Assembly: GCA_036270875.1 (NCBI GenBank) | Contig: DATBBR010000089.1 | Coordinates: 1 to 39,393 of the forward strand | Reading direction: 5' to 3' | DNA length: 39,393 nucleotides | Origin: Acidimicrobiales bacterium | Lineage (GTDB): Bacteria; Actinomycetota; Acidimicrobiia; Acidimicrobiales; AC-9 | In this document: piece after piece, positions 26,230 through 33,461 of the stretch | Layout: each line of letters begins with the position of its first letter | Numbering within the stretch: the stretch's first letter is position 1 | The notes under the pieces: model-generated | The model's database searches: none | What the model was told of the DNA's origin: nothing | Seen by the model: only the letters and a program-made list of their open reading frames with translations | Translations under genes and position numbers: made by a program

Positions 26230-26895
26230 TCACCGGTCGGAGGGAACCGGATCGCACAGCCGGCACGGCTTGAGGCCCTCGCCGCGCGCGTCGTCCACGG
26301 TGATCGCCTCGACCTCGGCCTTGCCCTCGACCATGGAGCATCCGAGCCGGTGGAACGTGGTGCCTCCGGGCAGGGCGATCAGCTCGTCCGCGTCGTCGGG
26401 ACCGTAGAGATCGCGCTCGTGCTTGCCGTTGGGGTGACGAGGCGACTCTCGCTCGCCCAGGCTCACGTCGGGCGCATCGGCGCGGGCCAGGAGGACCGCA
26501 TGCAGCTGGGCGATCTGCTTCTCCAGGCGGTCGAGGCGACCGGAATCGTTGCGCAGGTCCTCGGTGCCGAGGATGACGGCGCCGATGGCGACGAGGGCGA
26601 TGCCACCGATCCCGCCCGAGATCAGGAACGGGAGCTGCTTGGCGACCAGCGCCTGACCCGAGATGCCGAACCAACCCAGGAAGATGGCCAGCAGCCCGAT
26701 ACCGGTGAGCACCCATCCGACCACGGGGCGGCTCGTCTTGCCCAGCGACCGGGCCGCCCATTTCCAGAACTGCGCCGGGTCCACCAGGTCCTCGGGCAGC
26801 GCCGGTCGACGGCTCCCGTCGGGGACAGGGCGAGGTTGGTCGGCTTCGCCTCGAGCGACGGGAGAAGCGATGGTCTGGGTGCGCTCAGCGGCCAT
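26230..26895 (-). CDS. Two-helix membrane protein with Ada-like Cys motif
   Basis: Protein of 221 residues with no confident family. A polar N-terminus (1-55) precedes two membrane helices (about 56-76 and 87-110), then a likely short coiled coil (117-138, RLDRLEKQIAQLHAVLL) and a C-terminal domain with His182, Cys186, Cys211 and Cys214 in the arrangement FHRLGC...GLKPCRLC. That pattern resembles the zinc-binding module of Ada-type DNA repair proteins and related fingers, but here sits on a membrane protein. A good AGGAGC site precedes ATG 26895. Position between the secreted protein and the Liv permease suggests co-transcription with the transporter. Function unknown. Confidence 0.72.
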   Translation of the reverse strand: MAAERTQTIASPVARGEADQPRPVPDGSRRPALPEDLVDPAQFWKWAARSLGKTSRPVVGWVLTGIGLLAIFLGWFGISGQALVAKQLPFLISGGIGGIALVAIGAVILGTEDLRNDSGRLDRLEKQIAQLHAVLLARADAPDVSLGERESPRHPNGKHERDLYGPDDADELIALPGGTTFHRLGCSMVEGKAEVEAITVDDARGEGLKPCRLCDPVPSDR

Positions 26896-26916
26896 GGATG
26901 CTCCTGACCAATGACA

Positions 26917-28473
26917 TCAGCGGCCGCGGGGCAGCCGGGCGGGTATCAGCAGACGCGAGCCGAGGAAGAGACCCGCGAACGCCAGCGTGAAGGCCAGGTA
27001 GACGGCGTCGAGGCGATGGGTGACGAGGGCCTGGTCGATGATCTCGCCGATGAACCCGGAGCCGCCGGGCGTGGCGTGCGCACCGCGTCGGCCGGGCGAG
27101 GAGGTGGCCAGCGAGCCGGGAGTCGCCGGGCTGCCGGGCGTCCCCGGGAGCGCGGAGGTGCTCGAGAGGGCCGCGCCCTGGTCCGGGGATGCCAGTGCTC
27201 CCTGTGTCGCGCCGCTGGCGCCTCCGACGTCGGTCCCGCCGGTGCCGGCGCCGCCGAGGTCGGATGCCAGCTGGGCGCTGGTCGTCGCCGCCGTGCACGC
27301 GCTGGCGAGGGTGAGGTCGGTGAAGAACAGGTCACCCATGGGCACCTGCGAGGCGTCGGCCTGGAGGTGAAGGAGCAGACCGTCCGCCTCCGCCTTGCCG
27401 CATCCGGTGCCACCGATGGGCTGAGGCGGGTTGGTCGTGTCGCCCACGAGGTGAACCTGTGATCCCGACGCCTGGAGCGCGGACTGGAGGGCGCTGTTGA
27501 TGGAGTCGAGGATGGGGCCGCCCTGGGTGCTGCCTCCGACTGTGACGCCGTTCTGGTCGATCGAGGCGGGCTGACCGCCTGCGGTGACACCGTGCACGGT
27601 CACGTGGTCGACGTGCTTGTCGGTGCCGTGGTCGTTGGCCTGGTAGTCGGAGGTGGCGAGGATCGAGTCGACGTGGATCATCCCTCCGAGCAGGTCGACC
27701 CCCGCCAGACGTGTCTCGGCGTGGACGACCATGGTCGACGGATCCTTCGGTGCGAAGGACTGCTTGGTGTGGGACTCCGAAGAGCCCACCTGGGCGACGG
27801 TCCCGTCCGTCGCCGTGGGCTGGACCGAGCCGGCAGCCTGAGGACCGTGCGTGATGGCCGCCACCTGACGGCGGAAGCCCAGACTGGCGGCGGCAAGCGC
27901 CTGGCCGGCCTGGGCCGAGGAAGCCCCGCCACCTCCGGTCCCGAGGGTGTAGCCACCGTCGACGGCGTCGGTCGAGACGCCGTCGGGGTCGGCGTGGGCG
28001 GCTGCGCCGAGGGCGGCGAGACTTGCCGGCGCTCCGCCGCCCCCGAGGTTCTGAGAGGAGGCGGTGTGGGCGTCAGGGGGCGACCCGCTGGTCTGGGCCG
28101 AGAGGGGGAACGGCGGGAACCCGCAGCCGGGGGTGGCCCCGGCCGTGCACAGGAGGCCGCCGAGCCCGTTGACGGTGGCGCCAGGCCAGTAGGTGGACCC
28201 GCGGGCGAGCAGCGTGCTGTCGGAGAACTGGCTCAGACCGTCGGGGAAGCTGCTGTAGATGGGCTCTGACGTGGGGCCGATCCCAGCCTTGCCGTTTGTC
28301 TCCTGGTGGATGGCCGTCGCCGCGGCCACCCCGGAGAACACGCCCGGGCGGGCACCGCCCGAGGCGCTGTCAGCGCCCGCCACGGTGGGGCCGAGCAACG
28401 CGACCATGCCGAACAGCGCCGCCCCCCCGAGGCAGGAACGACGTACCCACCTCAGCGCTCTGGTCTCGCTCAC
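26917..28473 (-). CDS. Secreted, C-terminally anchored hypothetical protein
   Basis: A 518-residue protein with no recognised enzyme domain. It has a Sec signal peptide (RRSCLGGAALFGMVALLGP, cleavage probably in VAGADS), a long Gly/Ala/Ser-rich ectodomain with four cysteines in two pairs (CTAGATPGC; GTGCGKA and SACTAA), a Gly/Ser/Pro-rich stalk (about 425-480) and one C-terminal membrane helix (AVYLAFTLAFAGLFLGSRLLI) with a short basic tail. The central part (DSILATSDYQANDHG, HVDHVTVHGVTAGG) looks beta-rich, similar to choice-of-anchor proteins. GTG 28473 is preferred because GGGGAGAG precedes it; the frame is open to 28563. It is the first gene of the ABC operon, divergent from the binding protein. 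Confidence 0.7.
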   Translation of the reverse strand: MSETRALRWVRRSCLGGAALFGMVALLGPTVAGADSASGGARPGVFSGVAAATAIHQETNGKAGIGPTSEPIYSSFPDGLSQFSDSTLLARGSTYWPGATVNGLGGLLCTAGATPGCGFPPFPLSAQTSGSPPDAHTASSQNLGGGGAPASLAALGAAAHADPDGVSTDAVDGGYTLGTGGGGASSAQAGQALAAASLGFRRQVAAITHGPQAAGSVQPTATDGTVAQVGSSESHTKQSFAPKDPSTMVVHAETRLAGVDLLGGMIHVDSILATSDYQANDHGTDKHVDHVTVHGVTAGGQPASIDQNGVTVGGSTQGGPILDSINSALQSALQASGSQVHLVGDTTNPPQPIGGTGCGKAEADGLLLHLQADASQVPMGDLFFTDLTLASACTAATTSAQLASDLGGAGTGGTDVGGASGATQGALASPDQGAALSSTSALPGTPGSPATPGSLATSSPGRRGAHATPGGSGFIGEIIDQALVTHRLDAVYLAFTLAFAGLFLGSRLLIPARLPRGR

Positions 28474-28518
28474 GGCTTGCTCTCCCCGGCGAGGGTTGTA
28501 CCAAGGCCCCCACGGGCC

Positions 28519-28547
28519 AGGATTCGACGACCCCGACAGCGAATCCT
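28519..28547. promoter_or_regulatory. Inverted repeat in the divergent intergenic region
   Basis: AGGATTCG (28519-28526) and CGAATCCT (28540-28547) are perfect 8-bp arms around 13 bases, and pairing extends by GC/GC beyond one mismatch. A second small stem, GGCCC/GGGCC (28505-28518), lies beside it. It may be an operator between the two divergent genes or a leader hairpin for the minus-strand operon. Confidence 0.45.
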
Positions 28548-28576
28548 TGCCTGCTATGTCCACCTGTAAAGTTTTC

Positions 28577-28590
28577 CGACGTTGATGTCA
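28577..28590 (+). promoter_or_regulatory. TGAC-N6-GTCA-like operator candidate, site B (first binding protein)
   Basis: CGACGTTGATGTCA has one arm mismatch (C for T). It is followed by GGTTAG, as at 31394 and 36880. A possible -10 box, TACACT, lies at 28597-28602, so the site would fall between -35 and -10 of the binding-protein gene that starts at 28636. Confidence 0.45.
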
Positions 28591-28635
28591 GGTTAGTACA
28601 CTTTGTCCGTTTCACCGTTGGACGGGAGTTGGGGG

Positions 28636-30150
28636 ATGCGTCGTTCGAGACTCGCGGTGATCGGGGTGACAATCGGGGCGCTGACGCTCTCTGCGTGCGG
28701 CACGCGATTGGGCAACGCGGCGTTCCTTCAGGCCCAGCGGGGCTCGGCCAGCTCAGGCGACCTCTCGGCGGGCGATCAGGGCAGTGCCGGCGGCGCCAAC
28801 GGCTCGGGCGCTACTGCCGGAGCCCAGGGGGTCACGGCAGGAGCAGGCGGCGGAGGCTCGGCGGGAGCCGCAGGCACCGGCGGTGGGAGCGCCGGCGGCG
28901 GCGGTGGCGGTGGGGGCGCGGGTGCACCGGGGAACACGGCCAGCGACGTCGGGGTGACGCCCAACAGCATCACGATCGGCAACATCACCGCGACAGGCGG
29001 GTCCTTCGGCCCGCAGGCCTTCGGCGTGACCCAGAACGGTCTGAAGACCTGGGTCCAGTCCGTCAACGCCAAGGGCGGCATCAACGGGCGCAAGATCAAC
29101 CTGGTTACGTGTGACGACGCCGAGGACGGCTCGCAGAACCTGGCCTGCGCCACCAAGCTCGTCGAGCAGAACCACGTCTTCGCCTTCATCGCCAACAACA
29201 GCGATGCCAGCGCCCGGTCGGCCACCTACGAGTTCAGCCACAACGTCCCCGACCTCGGCTTCCCGCTCAACAACGGGTACTACAAGTACCCCAACATGTT
29301 CTCCTATCTCGGGGGCGGCGGGTATCCGCGCAATGGCAAGCAGGTGGGCAACAACGGGACGCTGGAGCAGCAGCCGTGGCAGTTCCAGTGGTTCCACCAG
29401 AACATGGGGGTCAGCAACGGCGGCTTCTGCTTCTACAGCATCGCCGTGTCCCAGCAGCAGGGCATCGCCGAGGAGAAGCAGGCCCAGGGCTCGGGCATCA
29501 ACAACACCTACGACTGCGGGGGCTCCAACTCGGGGGCCAACCCCGCAGCGCCCACGTTCGACACCGACGCCGTGAACATGAAGTCCAAGGGCGTGGACGG
29601 TGTCTGGGACGCGCTCGACACCAACGCCAACGCCAAGCTGTGCCAGGCCTTCGACCGCAACCAGTTCCACCCCAAGGCCAAGGTCTCCACGATCGAGGCA
29701 TGGGGCCAGCTGGTCGGCACCTGGAGCGCCCCGTGCCGCAACTCGGTCTTCGTCACCGGCACCGAGGACTCGTACAACGACACGGCCAACCCGGCCGTGG
29801 CCCAGTTCCGTCACGACTTCGACGCCTACTGCAAGGGCTGCCCGCTGCACGAGTGGAGCGTCGACGGCTACGGGACCGGGCAGATGTTCGGCGATGCGCT
29901 CACCGCAATGGGTGGGGCGCCGACCAGGGCCGGCTTCGAGGCCTGGATGAACGGCCTCAACAACTACAGCAACCATGGGCTGTGGGCGCCCTTGGACTAC
30001 CACACCTACGACTTCAGCAAGCCGCACCAGCAGTGCTACATCATCGCCCAGTGGCAGGACTCGGCCAATGGCTTCGTCACGCGGGCGCCGCTCAGCACCT
30101 GCGGCGACTTCGGCTGGATCGGCTATCCCGCCAGCGACGACGGGTCCTGA
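28636..30150 (+). CDS. ABC transporter substrate-binding lipoprotein (Liv/Leu-Ile-Val type)
   Basis: Extracytoplasmic receptor of 504 residues. The lipobox is LSAC with Cys21. A long Gly/Ala/Ser-rich linker (about 35-108, including a run of glycines) tethers the folded domain, which begins at VTPNSITIGNITATGG and shows the type I periplasmic-binding pattern VNAKGGINGRKINLVTCDD. Several cysteines occur in the second half. ATG 28636 follows GGGAGTTGGGGG; a GTG at 28603 is in frame but has no signal-like start. The gene is divergent from the ABC operon 24042-28473 and probably serves it. The family covers amino acids, amides, short organic acids and aromatics. Confidence 0.88.
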   Translation: MRRSRLAVIGVTIGALTLSACGTRLGNAAFLQAQRGSASSGDLSAGDQGSAGGANGSGATAGAQGVTAGAGGGGSAGAAGTGGGSAGGGGGGGGAGAPGNTASDVGVTPNSITIGNITATGGSFGPQAFGVTQNGLKTWVQSVNAKGGINGRKINLVTCDDAEDGSQNLACATKLVEQNHVFAFIANNSDASARSATYEFSHNVPDLGFPLNNGYYKYPNMFSYLGGGGYPRNGKQVGNNGTLEQQPWQFQWFHQNMGVSNGGFCFYSIAVSQQQGIAEEKQAQGSGINNTYDCGGSNSGANPAAPTFDTDAVNMKSKGVDGVWDALDTNANAKLCQAFDRNQFHPKAKVSTIEAWGQLVGTWSAPCRNSVFVTGTEDSYNDTANPAVAQFRHDFDAYCKGCPLHEWSVDGYGTGQMFGDALTAMGGAPTRAGFEAWMNGLNNYSNHGLWAPLDYHTYDFSKPHQQCYIIAQWQDSANGFVTRAPLSTCGDFGWIGYPASDDGS

Positions 30151-30162
30151 CCGAGGTCCCGG

Positions 30163-31344
30163 CTAGTCGCTCGCGCCTGCAGCCACCACTGGGTGACGGA
30201 ACAGGCGGGACGCGTTCTCGTAGGTGAGCTTGCGCACCTCGGCGTCGGGCAGACTCCCGATTCGCCGCTCGGCCACGACCTGGGTGTCGGGCCAGGTGGA
30301 GTCGGCGTGCGGATAGTCGCTCTCGAGCATGATGTGATCGATCCCGATGCGCGCCCGCAGCTCCATCGTCGATGGGTCGTCGATGGTGCAGAACCAGAAG
30401 TTGCGCTGGAGCGCCTCGGAGGGCAGCAGCGGCCCGTCCCACACCCCGCCCTGCTGAGCCGAGTGGTGGACCACGTAGTCGAGGCGGTCCAGCAGCATCG
30501 GCACCCAGCCGATGCCCCCCTCGGCCATGGCTATCTTGATCCCCGGGAACCGCAGCGGGATCCGGGCCCACACCCAGTCTGCCGCGCTCGCCAGGGCGTT
30601 GGCCGGAAACAGCGTCGTGAGCAGCTCGAGCGGGGCGCCCGGTGAGGTGGCCGCGGTCCACGCCGACGATCCCGTGTGCAGGCACACGACGGTATCGGTC
30701 TCCTCACAGGCCCGGAGGAACGGATCCCAGTGGTCGGTGTGCATGGAGGGGAGACCGATGTTGGCGGGGTTCTCGGCGAAGCTGACCGCCTTGAAACCGC
30801 GCTCGGCGTTGGCGCGGATCTCCTCTGCGGCCACCGCTGGATCCGACAACCACGGGATCTGTAGCGGGATGATGCGCGCGGGATAGGTCCCCGCCCACAC
30901 CTCGCGGTGCCAGTCGTTCCAGGCCCGGACGCAGGCCAGGCCCAGCTCCTGGTCCTTGCTGCGGGAGAACACCGTCCCGGCGAACCCGGCGAGCAGCGAG
31001 GGGAAGTTGAGCGAGGCCTCGATGCCGCCGATGTCCATGTCCCGGATGCGCTCGTGGATGTCCCAGCATCCTCGGCGCATCTCGTCGAAGCGGGCGGGCT
31101 CCATGCTCCACTCGTCCTGGGGCCGTCCCACGACGGCGTTGAGCCCGACGTTGGGATAGTGGCTGCCCTCGTAGAGCCACATCTCGGCGCCCTCGTCGGT
31201 CTCGACCACCCGGGGTGCGTCCTCTGACAGCGCCTCGGGCATGCGCCCTTCGAACAGGTCGGGCGGCTCGATCAGGTGGTCGTCGACCGAGACGATCGTG
31301 TAGCGGCGGGGGCGGGGCTCGGGATCGGGCAGGAGGTGCGCCAC
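30163..31344 (-). CDS. Amidohydrolase 2-family metal-dependent hydrolase/decarboxylase
   Basis: TIM-barrel enzyme of 393 residues related to ACMSD-type decarboxylases and hydrolases. The first metal motif reads VSVDDHLIEPPDLF (Asp22, His23), where other families have HxH. VVCLHTGSS holds a central histidine and MLESDYPHADSTWP the C-terminal aspartate. Related actinobacterial proteins are often linked to aromatic-acid or CoA-thioester catabolism, but the substrate here is unknown. The GTG start is the only good candidate near the family start. It converges on the binding-protein gene, 12 bases apart. Upstream, at 31380, is a copy of the shared palindrome. Confidence 0.85.
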   Translation of the reverse strand: MAHLLPDPEPRPRRYTIVSVDDHLIEPPDLFEGRMPEALSEDAPRVVETDEGAEMWLYEGSHYPNVGLNAVVGRPQDEWSMEPARFDEMRRGCWDIHERIRDMDIGGIEASLNFPSLLAGFAGTVFSRSKDQELGLACVRAWNDWHREVWAGTYPARIIPLQIPWLSDPAVAAEEIRANAERGFKAVSFAENPANIGLPSMHTDHWDPFLRACEETDTVVCLHTGSSAWTAATSPGAPLELLTTLFPANALASAADWVWARIPLRFPGIKIAMAEGGIGWVPMLLDRLDYVVHHSAQQGGVWDGPLLPSEALQRNFWFCTIDDPSTMELRARIGIDHIMLESDYPHADSTWPDTQVVAERRIGSLPDAEVRKLTYENASRLFRHPVVAAGASD

Positions 31345-31379
31345 CGGAGCGGATGGTAGCTCCGTGTGCCGTCCCTCGC

Positions 31380-31393
31380 TGACACTGGCGTCA
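31380..31393. promoter_or_regulatory. TGAC-N6-GTCA operator candidate, site C
   Basis: TGACACTGGCGTCA lies between the divergent amidohydrolase gene (minus) and small lipoprotein gene (plus). It is followed by GGTGTAG, close to the GGTTAG after site B. Confidence 0.5.
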
Positions 31394-31400
31394 GGTGTAG

Positions 31401-31419
31401 GCTGATTCGACTAATCGGC
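31401..31419 (+). promoter_or_regulatory. Leader hairpin before the small lipoprotein gene
   Basis: GCTGATT (31401-31407) and AATCGGC (31413-31419) form a 7-bp stem with one G-U pair and a 5-base loop, ahead of the GGGAGGG ribosome-binding site. Confidence 0.3.
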
Positions 31420-31432
31420 CGGGAGGGACGAT

Positions 31433-31930
31433 ATGCGCACGTTGAGGCCCCTGTCAGTAGGCGTGGCGGTGGCGGGGATGGCTGTGGTCGTGGCCGCCTG
31501 TGGCGGGGGAAGCAGCTCCAGCAGCTCCACCACGACGACGCAGAGCCCAGCGCAGGCGACGGCGGTGATCACCACCAACTGGACAGCCTTCTTCAACGGC
31601 GGCAACCCCGACAACAACTCGAAGCTCCTGCTGCTGCAGAACAACAGCAAGCTCAGAGACCAGTTCTTCAAGAACTACGCCAACCCGTCCGCGGCCGTCA
31701 CGGCCGCCAAGGTCACGAACGTCTCCGTGCTGCCGGCCAGCCAGTGCCAGCAGGCCGCCCTGACGTCGCCCTGCGCCAAGGTCAGCTACGACCTGGTGAA
31801 CAGGTCGACCGGCGCCCCACTCCTGGCCGGGCAGACCGGCTATGCGGTGTTCCAGAACGGGAAGTGGCTGGTCTCGCAGAACACCTTCTGCGCCCTGATC
31901 TCCCTCGTCGGCGGACAGTGCCCGGCATAA
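31433..31930 (+). CDS. Small lipoprotein, possible NTF2/MTB12-like fold
   Basis: A 165-residue lipoprotein with lipobox VAAC (Cys23), then a Gly/Ser/Thr-rich stretch. The folded part starts near residue 45 with WTAFFNGGNPDNNSKLLLLQN and has two more cysteine-containing loops (SQCQQA, SPCAKV) and a WLVSQNTFCALI end. Short lipoproteins with AFFxG...K..LLQN are related to low-molecular-weight antigen MTB12-like proteins of mycobacteria; I offer this at low confidence. The start is supported by GGGAGGG five bases before ATG. It stands alone, divergent from the amidohydrolase gene, and converges on LivF of the second ABC system. Confidence 0.75.
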   Translation: MRTLRPLSVGVAVAGMAVVVAACGGGSSSSSSTTTTQSPAQATAVITTNWTAFFNGGNPDNNSKLLLLQNNSKLRDQFFKNYANPSAAVTAAKVTNVSVLPASQCQQAALTSPCAKVSYDLVNRSTGAPLLAGQTGYAVFQNGKWLVSQNTFCALISLVGGQCPA

Positions 31931-31952
31931 CCGGGTAGTCGGCCCGACCCGG
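31931..31952. terminator. Bidirectional hairpin between convergent genes
   Basis: CCGGGT (31931-31936) pairs with ACCCGG (31947-31952); the inner bases GTCG/CGAC can pair too. It starts on the base after the lipoprotein stop and ends just before the LivF stop, as expected for a shared terminator. There is no T-tract. Confidence 0.45.
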
Positions 31953-31955
31953 AGG

Positions 31956-32705
31956 TCAGCGGGCCGGGGTGCCCGGCAGCAGGTGCTCGATCACATCACC
32001 GAGCTCGCTGACCGGCCCGGCGTGCATGACTTGGCCCTGGTTGAGGAGCACGGCGCGATCGGAGATCTGGAGCGCTCGCCCCACGTGCTGTTCGACGATG
32101 AGCAGTGTGGTGCCGGCCCGATGGATGTCACCCAGGATGCGGAAGACATCGTCGAGCACGATCGGAGCCAGCCCGAGCGACAGCTCGTCGACCACGAGAA
32201 GCCGAGGCGGGTTGGCCAGCACCTTGGCCAGCGACAGGATGCGCTGCTCGCCCCCCGAGAGGGTGCCCGCGCTCTGGTCGCGGCGCTCGCCCAGGCGGGG
32301 GAAGGCACCATAGGCGCGATCCAGCGCCTGGCGCATGTGCTTGCGGCCGAGGGCCTGGCGGAACGTCAGGACCAGGTTCTCCTCGACCGTGAGTGACGCG
32401 AACACCGAACGACCCTCGGGCGCGTGGGCGATGCCCATGCGGGCCAGCCGCCAGGCCGGAAGTCCCGTCACGTCCTGGCTGGCGTAGCGGAGATGGCCTG
32501 ACGTGACCGGGACGAGGCCGGTGCAGATCCGGGCGATGGTCGACTTGCCGGATCCGTTGGGCCCGAGCAGCGCCGTGGCCGAGCCTTCAGGCAACGAGAA
32601 GGACACGTCGAAGATGGCCCGGAAGGGCCCGTACGCCGAAGACACCCGGTCGAGCTCGAGCAGCGCACCGCCGGCTGCGCCCGATCCGTTGCCGAGGCTG
32701 GTCAC
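31956..32705 (-). CDS. livF: Second Liv-type ABC ATPase, LivF
   Basis: ATPase of 249 residues in a second importer. Walker A is GPNGSGKSTI, followed by HAPEGRSVFASLTVEENL, the ABC signature LSGGEQRILSLAKVL, Walker B LLVVDELSLGLAP and switch histidine in LLIVEQHVGRAL. The GTG at 32705 overlaps the LivG stop (GTGA); further upstream the open frame is a shadow. An N-terminal Gly/Ala-rich stretch of about 15 residues precedes the family start. It is the last gene of the operon 36836-31956. It is clearly divergent from the livF at 22470, so the two systems are not a recent duplication. Confidence 0.93.
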   Translation of the reverse strand: MTSLGNGSGAAGGALLELDRVSSAYGPFRAIFDVSFSLPEGSATALLGPNGSGKSTIARICTGLVPVTSGHLRYASQDVTGLPAWRLARMGIAHAPEGRSVFASLTVEENLVLTFRQALGRKHMRQALDRAYGAFPRLGERRDQSAGTLSGGEQRILSLAKVLANPPRLLVVDELSLGLAPIVLDDVFRILGDIHRAGTTLLIVEQHVGRALQISDRAVLLNQGQVMHAGPVSELGDVIEHLLPGTPAR

Positions 32706-33460
32706 ACCGCCTCCCCCAGGTAGGCACGCCGCACCTTCGCATCGCCCATGACGGCGGCGGTGGGCCCGTCGGCGATCAGCTGACCCAGGTCGAGCACGCA
32801 CAGGCGGCTGGCGACGCGCTGGACCATCTCGAGGTCATGCTCGACGAGGAGGATGGCCGTGTCCCGCTCCTGTGACAGCCGGCCGAGGACTCGCGCCAGA
32901 GCCAGCGACTCCATGCGGTCGAGCCCCGAGGACGGCTCGTCGAGGAGCAGTAGCCGGGGTTCGGTGACCAGCGCCCGGCCCAGCTCGACCAGCCGCCCGT
33001 GACCGAGGCTCAGCGCCTCCACGGGGAGGTCGGCCACGTCCTCGATCCCCAGGAGGCTGAGGACGGCGTCGGCCCGGACGCGCTCGTCGGTGGTCGGGGC
33101 GCCCTGGTTGAGGAGGTCCTTCCAGAGGGCCCCGCCACCCCGCCGGGCGCGCTCGGCCACGAGCAGGTGGTCGCGCGCCGACATCTCGGTGAACAGCTCG
33201 ATGCGCTGGAAGGTGCGGCCGATGCCGAGCCGCGCCCGCCGGTAGATGGGCATGCGGCTGAGGCCGTGGCCGTCGAAGGTGACCGTGCCGGTGTCGGGGC
33301 GGAGGATGCCGAGCAGGCAGTTGAACAGGGTCGTCTTGCCCGCCCCGTTCGGCCCGACCAGGCCGACCGCCTCACCAGTCTCGACTCCGAGCGACAGCTC
33401 GTACAGCGCGACGACGCCACCGAAGCGTTTGGAGATGCCGGTCGCCTCGAGCAGGGCCAT
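32702..33460 (-). CDS. livG: Second Liv-type ABC ATPase, LivG
   Basis: ATPase of 252 residues. Walker A is [10 protein letters not shown], then GIGRTFQRIELFTEMSARDHL, a signature [15 protein letters not shown], Walker B LLLLDEPSSGLD and switch histidine in LLVEHDLEMVQ. It lacks the long acidic tail of the LivG at 23170. ATG 33460 (MALLEATG) is preferred; the longer opening to 33568 overlaps the permease. Only one base separates it from the permease stop, and its own stop overlaps LivF. Confidence 0.93.
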   Translation of the reverse strand: MALLEATGISKRFGGVVALYELSLGVETGEAVGLVGPNGAGKTTLFNCLLGILRPDTGTVTFDGHGLSRMPIYRRARLGIGRTFQRIELFTEMSARDHLLVAERARRGGGALWKDLLNQGAPTTDERVRADAVLSLLGIEDVADLPVEALSLGHGRLVELGRALVTEPRLLLLDEPSSGLDRMESLALARVLGRLSQERDTAILLVEHDLEMVQRVASRLCVLDLGQLIADGPTAAVMGDAKVRRAYLGEAV

Positions 33461-33461
33461 C

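Noticed and set aside
24768-26273. A 501-codon plus-strand open frame across the first permease
   Set aside because: It has low-complexity Glu/Gly/Gln/His shadow composition; the minus strand encodes a clear LivH-LivM permease.
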